Source of the DNA: Blasia pusilla
Lineage: Eukaryota; Marchantiophyta; Marchantiopsida; Blasiales
Length of the DNA stretch: 64,000 nucleotides
Direction: 5' to 3'
Assembly (NCBI GenBank): GCA_050084515.1
Contig: CM114273.1
Coordinates: 15,562,001 to 15,626,000, forward strand
The notes beneath the pieces are model-generated. The model was not told where the DNA came from and searched no databases. It was given only the letters and a program-made list of their open reading frames with translations. Below, in pieces: positions 22,007 through 32,878 of this stretch. Position numbers and translations under genes: made by a program. The first letter of the stretch is position 1; every line of letters begins with the position of its first letter.

Positions 22007-23028
22007 TGTCGCAACCCTCATAACCAAACAACACCAAATAGGCGCCAAGCGGAACATCATAACTCAAGTGGACTCACGCTGCGATGTTTGCGCTTTGGAG
22101 AGGCGTTTGGAAAGGTCTTTTGGAAAATTCCAAGAGACAAAATGCGGAACAAATTTGTGTGTTTCATGTATTAGTGGTCGCGACCAGGAAATCTAAACCA
22201 AAGGCAAGCCAAGACTTGAGATGAGTTGAGTCTTGGAAGGTTGGTTGCCAAGAAGGTGAGAACCAGTTTTAGAACACGACTAGCGTTTGGGGAATTTGAC
22301 TATATTTTGGACCATAATGTTTAGACCCAATATGCGTTTGAGACAAGTAATGGCGAGTTGGAAAGCTTATCTCAAGACGCTTCCAAAGCATCAAAGATCT
22401 TAGAAAACACATAAGTGCAGACTGAGATATTGGCCAAAAACGATTGTGAGAGCAATCGGGTTGAGGGCCAATTGGAGAGGCCCGAGTGTCTTGCCCTAAA
22501 GGTAGGGGGGCCTTGAAGATCCCTAGAAGTACTAATAAGGGAGGAGTCTCTCCAAGATGTCTTGGAACACGAATCCCCACTTTGAGTGCCAAACGGCGTC
22601 TCAGAGGCACGGTATGGAACGAGAGTTTGGCGTTGGAACTCGAAACCCAAACCTGATCCAAGGGAGTGGACTTTGTACGCCACACTTGGATTCCAACCCA
22701 AGATTCACTTTGTGCAAGTCTCAATTAGGGAATCATTGGATGTCCATCGGACAGTTAGATCCACCAGGCGCAAAATGTCGTTTGAGGTCCCTGAACCAAC
22801 CAGAAAGTCTGTCCCAAGTCTTTCGAGACTTGCCCGTGTTGTAAACCGCGAAACTAGGAAGGTTGAGCTTCATGAGAGACCAAGACGAGAACTCGGAAAG
22901 TTAGCCCGCTGATTGATCCAAGACCCGACTAACCAGAGTGCGTGTTTGGATGCAAATCAACGTTGATAGCATGACCTACTGAAGGCACGCTTCCGCAACA
23001 ACAAGATTAACGTTCAAGGAGAGTAGAC
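22007..23028 (+). repeat. 3' LTR of element A
   Basis: It starts TGTCGCAACCCTCATAACC and ends at 'aaggagagtagac', followed by eight G. It aligns end to end with 16016-17039; the terminal 'gcgca' of the 5' copy is altered here. Confidence 0.92.
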
Positions 23029-23039
23029 GGGGGGGGTTT

Positions 23040-24339
23040 CCTTTGGGGACGGAGGGGAAGGTCATGACAATCATACTTGGGCTAGCCCTCATTGTATGGT
23101 TCATCTTCTATTTTGTGGCTATTTGACTGAAGCCATGTTATGGTTTAGTGTCATTCATCGTACACCACTTTAGGCTTTTGAGAGAGCCTTAGAGAACTTG
23201 CCATGTTCAATATGTGCAAATTTCAATAAACCAACTTAAGAGTGTTTGACATTGGATGTAGTTTTTGGACAAGAAGTAAAGCACATATATCATGTGTGAT
23301 TTATTTAATGCATTGTCCAGTTTCTTCAAATATGTATGAAAGTAAATTACACATTGATATATTTTTGTTTTAGGTGTAGGATCTAAATAGGGTCGGCACT
23401 TTTCACTTGCCTATCAATGTATGGTCGTATAAGGATCATTCGTTAATAGATCAAGGGTTTAGTTTCCAAAATCCGAGGTTGTGTATATTTTGGGAGATAT
23501 TGCATATCTCACAATACTTCTATGAGAGGAAAACATGTTTTCAAATATAGATTTTGGAGAATGTTTTATTTTGGATGGCAGTAGTGCACAAGTTATGACA
23601 AGGATGCATCAAGTGAGCTATTGGTTAACACCAAGAATGTTGCGAGATACAAAAAGTATTGGATTATGCTTGTATCTTCAATGAAAATGATGGATAAATC
23701 TTCTGCTGTGAGTTGTATCAAGACAAGCTTGGGATGGAGTTGAGAGGGCATTCTCACCACTTAACACTTGATGCAATGTTGGATCTATGTCAACGATCTC
23801 ATGCAATGATTGATTTCATGATATTAGACTAACATGAGCATCGGCCAATAGAATGGGAGAGTAGGTCCAACATATATTTTTTATGTAGAGGTTTTAAGGA
23901 TATGTTGTGATGATCTCAGAGGGATACACCGCCATGTTTATTTACAATGGTTATTTGAGAGGGTGGCATATGTCATGCTTGACATCCCCTCTTGATGAAG
24001 TTCCCACTATTTGATGGGTATGTCCCAAATGTGTATATTACTACATATAGTTAAGAGAAATGATCTTGAATTAGGGGAAAACAAAGTGGTATTGATATAC
24101 ATATGTGAATGTATTTATGTGTATGTAAAAATCTTTCCATGTGATGGTAAGATCAAAACTACATGTGGTGTACCTTTGGCAAACATTACAAATATTTTAG
24201 CAATGCATATGAAAATTGTTACTTTGTAGTTAGACTAGTTGGTAGAACGTTTTTGAGTTTAATGTTAGGTCATCTAGATCAAGTTTTATGAAAAAACCCT
24301 ATTTTTGTTATCATGTCACATGACATATTCACTCAATTG
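23040..24339. other. Decayed sequence downstream of element A
   Basis: No gene recognised. The texture resembles old retroelement sequence like that in the first 2.5 kb. A 72-residue frame at 24011-24229 has no domain. Confidence 0.35.
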
Positions 24340-24349
24340 ATGATTGTAT

Positions 24350-24563
24350 GGTAACTTGTGTACATAGGTTAGAGCTTAAGGATATCCTTGGTAGGAGGTC
24401 CTCTTTTGGATCCTCCCAAGGTTATATAAAACGAGGAGATGACTACCAACTACAAGAGTTATCTTTCTCATGTTGAGTCTATGAAACATTTTTCCAGTTA
24501 GGGCTTGGTTGGAGCTAGGGTATTGTAGTCTAAATTCATAGTGAAAGGCAGATGTGGCTTAAA

Positions 24564-24597
<34 letters not shown>

Positions 24598-24950
24598 TTG
24601 AGAGTGGAGTTGGCCACAAAAGCCATTTTTACTTTTAGTTGTGTGTGATCTTGGTGTCAATGTGTAAGTGTATTTTTGTATATGAACACTTTTTTGTGGC
24701 TGAAAGATCAACATCATATACGTATGAACGTGATCAACATCATAGATTTTATAAAGGGTTGTATGTGTGGAAACAAAATTGGATTCTCAACATCCATTTT
24801 TTTTGTTTCGCACCATTTATATGATTGGCCCCCTTATGTGAGGAGAAGCCTAGATTGATGATTTCGACTTAGATATCTAAGATGTCGTATGACGTAGGTG
24901 GTTTATAGAGTAGCGTCCTCAGAATGATCTATATAACATTGATGGAAAAC
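24350..24950 (+). repeat. LTR-like dispersed repeat with TATA box
   Basis: Two parts match other places in the window. 24350-24640 ('gtaacttgtgtacataggtt', 'tcccaaggttatataaaacg', 'tcttgtg/ctcatgttgagt') parallels 36622-36900. 24830-24945 parallels 15466-15580 and, inverted, 35040-35150. The TATA-like 'ttatataaaa' near 24424 sits where an LTR promoter would. The boundaries cannot be set and no target duplication was found. It is probably an LTR or LTR fragment of family E. Confidence 0.45.
24566..24595. repeat. (AT)n microsatellite
   Basis: About 15 AT units inside the LTR-like repeat. Confidence 0.95.
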
Positions 24951-25425
24951 CATATAGTGTTAGATGATTCTTCCGAGAAGATAAATCTTTGAATCTAGAT
25001 AAATAAGCTCAACATTGCATGATTAATAACCATCTCGAATTGAAATTTAGATGTATATTCAAAAATTGAATACACATTTTTTAATATTTCTAAGTAGTTT
25101 TTTATTTCATACATTTGAAATCTAAATAGCTAATATCTATTTAATAAGTAAAATCATAAAATAAAATATACCAAATAGTCTTAAATATTATCTTACAACA
25201 AATAATCATATAGTGATTTATGAAATAAGTCATATAGGCCATTACACGTTGCATTACATGAAAGTAATAGATATGGGAATAGCCCCATTGTTAAATACAA
25301 AGCAAGGACATGTTATAACGAAATACAGAAAAAAACAAATATAAACCCATATATATAAGGAGTTTTTTACTCAATATAGTTACAAAGATCAATTCCAACC
25401 TTGTGGGATCGTTTAATAAAATTAA
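24951..25425. other. AT-rich spacer, nothing recognised
   Basis: Very AT-rich sequence between the LTR-like repeat and the foldback element; no open frame or repeat could be supported. Confidence 0.4.
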
Positions 25426-25819
25426 AAAACCTCCACAATTCAAGACTAACTAATGTTTTTTATTGTGGTAAATTTTACAAATTATAGAAAATGTGAATTA
25501 TGTCATTAAAGAAATATCGTAAAAATTATGATTTTTTGACTTAATAATTCAAAAAGTGATAGCTCCGACGTTTTTGATTTTTAAGAAGAAAAAAATCACT
25601 TAATAATTTTTCATGCAGGTTCGTCCCTGCATGAAAAATTATACAAGTGAACACATTTGTACTTGTTTTATGCTACAAGTATAAATAAGAAGTGAGAATA
25701 TGTATTGTAACAAGAATTTTTATGATTTTTAAATTATATATAAAAAATAAAATTAAAAATGGTATATTTTAAGATTTAATTTGTTTACTAGTTAGTTAGT
25801 CTTGAATTGTGGAGGTTTT
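25426..25819. mobile_element. Foldback-type MITE with perfect 28 bp terminal inverted repeats
   Basis: The 28 bases at 25426-25453 (starting AAAACCTCCACAATTCAAG) are the exact reverse complement of 25792-25819. Between them lie about 340 bp of AT-rich DNA with no open frame, and exactly mid-element a second, smaller hairpin (25597-25649). ATAAAAT occurs at 25416-25422 and 25820-25826, a possible target duplication offset by three bases on the left. The perfect arms in an otherwise eroded region indicate recent mobility or selection on the arms. The superfamily is not determined: the ends do not match the Stowaway (CTCCCTCC) or Tourist consensus known to me. Confidence 0.8.
25597..25649. other. 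Central hairpin of the foldback element
   Basis: The 17 bases at 25603-25619, including TAATTTTTCATGCAGG, pair exactly with 25626-25642 around the six-base loop TTCGTC. After a small bulge, CACTT (25597-25601) pairs with AAGTG (25645-25649). The stem is far better conserved than the flanking arm sequence. Confidence 0.88.
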
Positions 25820-25826
25820 ATAAAAT

Positions 25827-27149
25827 AAAGACAACTAATAAAAAAATGAAACTCCTTTTTAATAGGAAATATAAAATATCATATTATCTCTTGGACAATG
25901 GAAATAATATGAGTCCCAAAGTTAAATATGCCTATATACAAATGTACTTTGTCGTAGTCTCGTCTATAATCCGAATATAATCAAAGGAAAATAACTTCTT
26001 TTTAATATAATAGTGTAAAAGGAGTGAAATCTCTTAGTAATGAGTCGTGCCTTTTATGGATTTGGGAGTATTTTTCTATGAAAATAATAATAAAAAGATT
26101 CTTATTAGAGAACTTTCTACTATGTTACAAACTTTACATCTGTTGATGAAATGGCAAAGCATCAGGCAAGAATTTTACTAGTAAAGTGTTAATCGAGAGA
26201 GGGAGGTTTCTATGTAAGGAACCTTTGCTCTAAAAGGAGTGAATCTCTTTTCAAATGGGGGAATACAAGGTGTTATTTTACCTTTTATGGAAATGATATA
26301 GGATAACTCAATACGTTACATGCAGAATCTATGATCGTTTAGTAGTCTCGTATATTTTAAAATTGAAAACATTGAGGTTGCTTATGGTGGAAATTTTATT
26401 CTAAAAGAATGATGAAATATCTCTTATCTCTTGTGGACTTGGGGAGTCTTTTTTTTTTAAGATATCTATTCTTCAGAGTAAAAAATGTTGATTCTTTTAA
26501 AATTAAGAATTATCTACCACACTAAAAACTTGGCATATCTTAATGGGACCTCAATATGTCCCGCTGGTATTTTTTAAATATTTATAGTTACATCTTTCAT
26601 GGAATGGTTTTAATATTTTCATATGAAGATTTTATTCACATATAATCTTAATTTATTGTGAAAACAATATCAATTTTATTTGGTCTACTTTTTTTTTAAT
26701 ATATGTTGAATCTAACGGATATATAATTCAAGGAAATAACTAGTTGAAAAAACTATGATAAAGATGTATCTTATAATGAAACTAATGGATAGTCCATGTT
26801 ATGCACATGACTATAATCATGTTGCCTTTTCTTAAATCTTACTTTCCATGCTAGTGTGATATTTTGTCATTGCCCCATTGTTATGTGTCAACCAAATAAG
26901 CATTTGCGAATGAAGAAGTTATTCTCCCTTTATGGTATAGATTATTCTTATATGATTATATATCTTTCTCTATAATTCATTAATATTATATGAAAGATTT
27001 TCCTCTACATGTTTATTATTTATAGGAAATATTTTTACAGCCCTTACTATAGTCAATCCCGAGTGTAGAGGCTGCATAATGCAAGTTATTACGTAATTTT
27101 GTCAACTGTTAGATGTGAGTTTCTCAACTATCGGATGCAGAGAATAAAA
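25827..27149. other. AT-rich sequence with degenerate internal repetition
   Basis: No gene. Blocks near 26010, 26230 and 26400 share 'aaaaggagtgaaatctctt'-like and 'ccttttatgga'-like strings, suggesting old local duplications similar to those at 7.0-7.4 kb. Confidence 0.35.
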
Positions 27150-27465
27150 GCATGTTACTCCTTGCGTTAATGCTCTCTATGTTGTGCCATGTTATTACCC
27201 TCGCCTATTTTACGATGTTGTGTTACTGCCCTCTTCCGCGTTAGTGTTTTTCCGAGCACTATTAGCATTTCTTTTGTTCTTCCTTCCACTTCATGTTACT
27301 ATCCTTCGTCGTGTTACGTGTTACTGGACTCCCCCATGTTAGTGCTTGTACCTCCGTGTTAGTGCTTCTCCAAGCCTTCTTCATTTCACAACTTGTTACG
27401 AGTTATTGCCCTCCACCGTGTTACGTGTTACTGCCCTCCAAACCCTCTCAGTGTTAGTATATCCT
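27150..27465. repeat. Degenerate GTGTTA(C/G)TG minisatellite-like tract
   Basis: About 15 occurrences of a GTTA core, mostly as (C/T)GTGTTAC or CATGTTA(C/G) followed by TG(C)C-CTCC, are spread over ~315 bp (for example 'cgtgttacgtgttactg' near 27314 and again near 27418). The spacing is irregular. The tract is richer in C than its surroundings. Confidence 0.6.
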
Positions 27466-29202
27466 ATTTTGATTTTTAAGGACATCCATCTTTAGCTTTC
27501 ATGGGATTTCTAGAAGTAATCACATGTCGATCATGATGTCATATTGATAATACTTAAAAAATGGAATGATAGATAAGTTTACAATATAATACATCTTTCA
27601 TAGCTTTTTGTGATAACAATGCAATTATAATTGATGTATTTTCTTGCTTTTCAAGACCAAGAATAGAAGACACATATTTTTCAAAATGTGGGGAAAAAAA
27701 AGTGTTGTTCTAGAAAACATATTTCTCTTACGGAGGATTTGATAATAGATATGATAGGGTTATGTTTGTCAATACACATTACATTTATATTTCAAGATCA
27801 AAATTATTTTCAATACTAGACTATATCATTATGGGATTTATTTTTATTCAATACACTACAAACTAAATAGATTTTAGGCTTAAAACAAGAAGCATATATG
27901 TATTCATTTCTAATAGCACATTACCAACATAATGTCAAAATTTATCTAATTTTCATCCGAGGGTCCATAATTATGTTTTGCTGCATAAGAAAAATAACTA
28001 ACGTAGTTGCGCTAAGTTTATATAATATAGCCTTGATAGATGGAAATTACGAGAGCCACAATTTAGTCACAATAACTATTGAATTTGGTGGGATTATTAC
28101 AACCATCTATATTTATTACAAAATTATTGTAAAATTCTTACAAGAAAAGAGTTTTCTTAGTTGAATGGCATGTGTATTGTGCAAGATAATATTTTTAACA
28201 AATTTTCCAATAGAATTATCATAAAACTAAATAAGAAATTCAGAAATTAGACCAAAAATGCATAAGCACGTCTCAATTACAAAACTTGTCACAAACTTTT
28301 TTACATTCCTTAGCCCCTAATTTTAGCTTTATAATGTATCATAAATATCTCATAAAGCTAAAAATACTAACAAAGAAATAAATCATGAGCACTCATAAGT
28401 TATCGATTGATATTAAATTGATCAAAATATTTTCACTTTACACCCTATTTGTATATGATTGAAAATATATTGTCAAGAAGATTTGGAAGACAATATTCCC
28501 TTAATCAAGGCTAGATATTTCATATTTTCTCATATTTGATGTAATGGTATGATACAGTCGTGGGATCTTACTTTAAGGATAGATTGAATAAAAGTTCAAC
28601 TATAAAATAATATGTATTAGGAAATACCCTTCTTAAAGCCTAATTCCTTAACAAATTGTTAGAAAGAGTTAGCTTATCTATAGTTACTAATAAAATTTTA
28701 TAATAATTATCCTCTTATTTTTCCTTCCTAACATGTAATTTTTTTACTCTGAAAGAAAAACCCATGAGTAACATGCAAAGGAAAATCATTAAAATCAAAA
28801 AATGAATAGTTAATAATTCCAAACATGAATATGTAGTTTTAAGACCACAAGGATCTTCGTGGGAGTTGAAGTTTATAAGTACTACAAAAAGTGGAGCCTT
28901 CTCAATAAAGAAAAGGCTATGCGATGTTTTTTTGCAAATCCCTTGGGTTTTTTTATGCAAGTGTAGCGTAGTACATCGCATATGCAGACAATGTAGTACT
29001 AGGAAATACATAAACTTAGAAGAAAGTATATTATTTTATAAATTTTTTTTTCTTAAAATAGGATAAAGAAATGTAACACCATCCCAAGAAGGACATAAGG
29101 CGAGAAAGGCCAAAAAGAAGCTTATCAAAAACTCATTCTTATTATTAGAAGGTGTTGGATTTTCTCAATTATAAAATATAGAATTTTGAATCATATTTCA
29201 AA

Positions 29203-29210
<8 letters not shown>
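27466..29210. other. AT-rich sequence, no gene recognised
   Basis: It contains an 88-residue open frame at 27898-28164 without a recognisable domain and a 12 bp inverted repeat (28321-28332 with 28352-28363). I see nothing else. Confidence 0.4.

Positions 29211-29262
<52 letters not shown>
29211..29262. repeat. (GA)26 microsatellite
   Basis: An uninterrupted GA run of about 26 units. Confidence 0.97.
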
Positions 29263-29267
<5 letters not shown>

Positions 29268-29706
29268 CAATCTTAGATCTTAATATATTCTAGTATCAAT
29301 ACAAACACTGGATTAGACTCTCTCAAACATCATTTTTTATAAAGAAAAATCTGTAACTTTCCAAATACTTTTAATCTCCCACCTTATAAATCTCATCATG
29401 AGTTTACCATAAATAGATGATTAAGATGAATATAAATCTATTCCATTTAATAATAAGCTCTTAGGAAAAGTTTTCATTTTCTTATTGAGAGGAGAGTTCA
29501 AAGGAGATTATGATTGTTTGGTCACTTTCCAACTATTTGCTTTATTTATACATCTAACTAGGTATTAAGAGTCTCCTTAGTATGGGTTGCACATAGAAAA
29601 AAGCCGTGTCTGCGAACTTATATTTGTCTTAAGGACGAACATGCCATGTAGGCTGTATCTCGCAGCGAGATACAAGCGAGTTTGCCCTACCCGCATCAGT
29701 GCGGTG
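29263..29706. other. Spacer before MITE copy 4
   Basis: AT-rich to about 29.58 kb, then more balanced. It contains a small inverted repeat 'tctcgcagcgaga' near 29657. No gene. Confidence 0.4.
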
Positions 29707-29985
29707 CAAGGTTGAATTTCGACAAAGTCAATGTCCATGAACTTATGTGGGTCCTGTGGAAGGACTTGTCCATATGGGCCCCACCTCCGCCCTTTCTTGT
29801 CCCCCTCTGCTCACTCGCTTCTATGTTTTGTGGTTACATATTGCCTCCTCCTCCCTCCTCCACTCCCTTCCCCCTTTTTGTCGCTCTCATTCCCACCCTG
29901 CCTCCCACCATGAGAAATAAGTGTGGGACCTACCTCTTGCAATTCACATGTGTGCATCCAAACTTGTATGTTTTTGCCAAACCAT
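29707..29985 (+). mobile_element. Mutator-like MITE, copy 4
   Basis: A ~279 bp copy. Start CAAGGTTGAATTTCGACAAAG (family CAAAGTTGCATGTGGATAAAG), interior 'tccatatgggccccacctcc' and 'cccaccatgagaaataagtg', and an eroded end near 'gtatgtttttgccaaaccat'. The flanks 'agtgcggtg' and 'gttctcact' do not match, so the target duplication is lost. The overlapping open frames are family-wide artefacts. Confidence 0.72.
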
Positions 29986-30160
29986 GTTCTCACTACCCTA
30001 GCAATTGTACAACCCGAATTTATTATGCATCGGAGAAGCATGGGCAAGATGCAAGGCAAAGCCGTAGGAGGCCATTTTATTTCTTTGTTTATATATGGCT
30101 TGCATCCAGCCCATGCACGAGAAACGCAAGCTAAGCGTGGTTGAGCAAAAATTGCGGTAG

Positions 30161-30467
30161 CAAGGATACATGTGGACAAATTCCATGTCCGTGTACATTT
30201 CCATCTCCGTCGACTTACGTCCGTCCTATTGAAGGACTTGTCTATGTGGGTTCCACCTTCCCCTTCTTTCTCGTTCCCCCACTTGCCTTCGTGTTCCATA
30301 TTTTCCCATTTCTTCCTTCGTCAATCTCTACTACCTCCCCTTTTATTGCCACACTCGTCCTTGCCGTACCTCCCATCATGAACTGTAAGTGTGGATCCCA
30401 CCTCTTGGAGTCCATCTTCGAGGACATGTCTAGCCTTGTTCATCCATGTCCGTTTTTTTACGACCAT
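30161..30467 (+). mobile_element. Mutator-like MITE, copy 5
   Basis: A ~307 bp copy. Start CAAGGATACATGTGGACAAA, interior 'cctattgaaggacttgtcta' and 'ctcccatcatgaactgtaag', end 'tttttttacgaccat'. The flanks TTGCGGTAG (30152-30160) and GTACGGTAG (30468-30476) agree at seven of nine positions, consistent with an aged 9 bp duplication. Confidence 0.78.
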
Positions 30468-30476
30468 GTACGGTAG

Positions 30477-30547
30477 GGATGCGGGCCATGCGTGGACATA
30501 TTTGGACAAGTCTATTCCATGGATGGACAAGTCGACTTTTGTGCAAC
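30477..30547 (+). mobile_element. Extra MITE end fragment next to copy 5
   Basis: 'gtggacatatttggacaagt' and 'gacaagtcgacttttgtgca' followed by 'acc' reproduce the family's right end (TGTCC..CTTTTGTGCAAC) a second time beyond the end of copy 5. On the other side, 'ggttgagcaaaaattgcgg' (30139-30157) resembles a terminal GGTTGCACAAAA. An older copy into which copy 5 inserted would explain both. Confidence 0.5.
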
Positions 30548-32788
30548 CTCACTAGTTAGCATCCTTACATAAATTTTTGAAATTATTATCTTTGTAGCTT
30601 GAAAGACATAACAATTAACTTTGAAAAGAAATCCACTTGATGTTTAACATATACGTCATCTTCTATTACTAATATATGAATTTTTTGAATCATATTACAG
30701 GTATTAAGAAGAGAAGTTTTTTCTTATAGTTTATTTAATAGGAAAAAAACTCACATATAATACTTTAGGTGATCCTATGTTTATTAATGATTTATTTTCC
30801 TCAATGAATAAGTAAAAATATTTAGAATTTGAGGTTAATTTCACATTTGCATAAAGAAATATTAAATTATATTTAAAATTTTAATTAATTTTTAAAAATT
30901 TAATATATGGTCTCATTTTTAAGAGGAATTGATATTTAATATAAATTAAATAACTCAAAATATTCTATTTGAGTGGTTTGGAAATAATTTAAAAAGAAAT
31001 AAATAACGTGTTACATTCCTCTATTCCTAATACCTATAATCTGATAATTGAACTAATTTCCAAGTTTTTAGATATTACTAAGTGGTGATGATATGGATAT
31101 TAAACTTGAAATTAATAAATCAATTTTAAAGTTAATAAGTTAATATTGAATTACAAGGATAAAAATCTCACTAATCTTCAATAGAAGGCGTCTAAGTAGG
31201 ATTTTAATACTTGGCCTATATAGAAGTAAAGCACGGTTATATTGAAAGTAATTGAAGAATCGTAAATTCTTTGAAAATCTCATATTGGCGAAAAATTTAA
31301 AACATCCCTAACAACTAATACTAATAAAATGATTGGAAGGAAAAATGGGAATTATTCTATAAATTAAATGGAAAGGATTCTAGCATCTAAAATATTTTAT
31401 CTTCATTTCGAAACAAAATTCGAACTATCTAGAGTAAAATCATAACAAAATTTACATAATCTAAAGATGATTAGGAAATTGGGTCATTTACAATCTTTCT
31501 CAATGTGGAAGATGGTATCTAAGAGAATCCATTATATTAATGGTATTGGTATTTGAATATGTCAAATTTGTATTTTGTGACATGTGGCATAGGATTCATA
31601 AGTACTTGACAATAAGAGTTTAATCATTATTAAAAAATGGAAAGAAATAGAAGATAGAGTTTTAACAAAAGATAACTTTAGAAGGAAAAAAAGGGCATCA
31701 TAATGGGGAAGAAAATGTTGAGTTTAAATTTCAAAATGATACGGGAGTGGAGATTTGGAATGAATTCCATAAGGGACATGAGATATTGGAGAAACGAGTC
31801 AACTTTCTCACATTCCTCTCCATTTGTCCAAAAAGGGAAGTATAGGGTAAACAAGGAGGAGATATATTAACGAAGACTAGATAAACAAAGACATCTAGAT
31901 TCACCCTACGTGGCTACAAAATATTCCCCTTCCTTAGTGTAAGAAACACAAAATTACTAGTTTTAAACACTATACTTCATAATATCTTCCAATCTTCGTT
32001 ACTTTCCCTTTCGTACTTGAATCGTTGATATTAGGATAGCTCTATGTGTTTATGACTAGGGGATGTCACTACCCTTCATTCCAGAACCATGTACAACCTA
32101 ATGAAGGGGGTTTTTTTTTTTACTTCAATGAACATCATAATTAATTATGTTTGGATTGGAGGGCTTCAGATAACATTTTGGCAAAAATTACAATGGAGGG
32201 TCAATGTTATAAGTACTCTATATAAATAATTAGTTAATATAATAGATGGAGATTATGTGGTGTTATACGATATGTTATCATTTAATTGGTTTAAATTATA
32301 GATAGAGAGGCTAGGGAGGGGATGTTGAAGATACATTTCAAGAGATTTTCCAACTAGTAGATTAATTGGCCTTCGAATCATCAATTAAAATTGTGGCCAC
32401 ATCTACGTTGTAGGACCTCTATGACACCGGTCTCCCATGGGGGCAAGGTAGGGGAGGAGGAGGTGGTGTGTTAGAGGTAGTAAGAAAGATTTGCTACTCT
32501 CAGCCCTCGATTTTTTCCTTCATCAAAGCTCGTCGCATCAAAAGATGGAATGATGAAGCCTTGTTTCATTTTTCTCTCTCTCCAATGTCTAACTGAGAGG
32601 GTGTGTTGAAGATGTGTGTGAGTTGAAATGATGTTGAGTTCTCAAGAGATGCATCACTTGTGGTTTATTTTTGTGATTCTCTCTCGAATCTTGCTGTAGT
32701 TTTTTTATCCCTAAGGTCAAGTGATTCTTCATTCAAAACATCTCTCTAAATTCCCTAGTTGAACATGAAATGCCCATTTGACACTCTC

Positions 32789-32791
<3 letters not shown>
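30548..32791. other. AT-rich sequence, no gene recognised
   Basis: No open frame with coding character on either strand. A short G-rich stretch at about 32.40-32.48 kb ('gggggcaaggtaggggagg') stands out but has no identifiable role. Confidence 0.4.

Positions 32792-32875
<84 letters not shown>
32792..32875. repeat. (CT)n microsatellite, ~42 units
   Basis: An essentially uninterrupted CT run of about 84 bp. Confidence 0.97.

Positions 32876-32878
<3 letters not shown>

Larger units (their letters stand above)
16016..23028 (+). mobile_element. Ty3/gypsy chromovirus, element A (complete, inactive)
   Basis: A ~7.0 kb LTR retrotransposon on the plus strand: 5' LTR, Met-tRNA primer site, gag with CCHC knuckle, protease, RT, RNase H, integrase, chromodomain, purine tract, 3' LTR. 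The gene order (integrase after RNase H) and the C-terminal chromodomain (LVKWKGY) identify a plant chromovirus. It is inactive: multiple stops and frameshifts, protease DSG changed to DTC, the RT motif-A Asp changed to Ser, and the Y-I-D-D block deleted. The two LTRs differ by about 4 bases in the first ~65, so the insertion is not recent. Both outer ends abut eight-G runs (16007-16014 and 23029-23036), so the target duplication cannot be delimited exactly. Element B at 50.7-58.5 kb is a second copy of this family. Confidence 0.93.
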
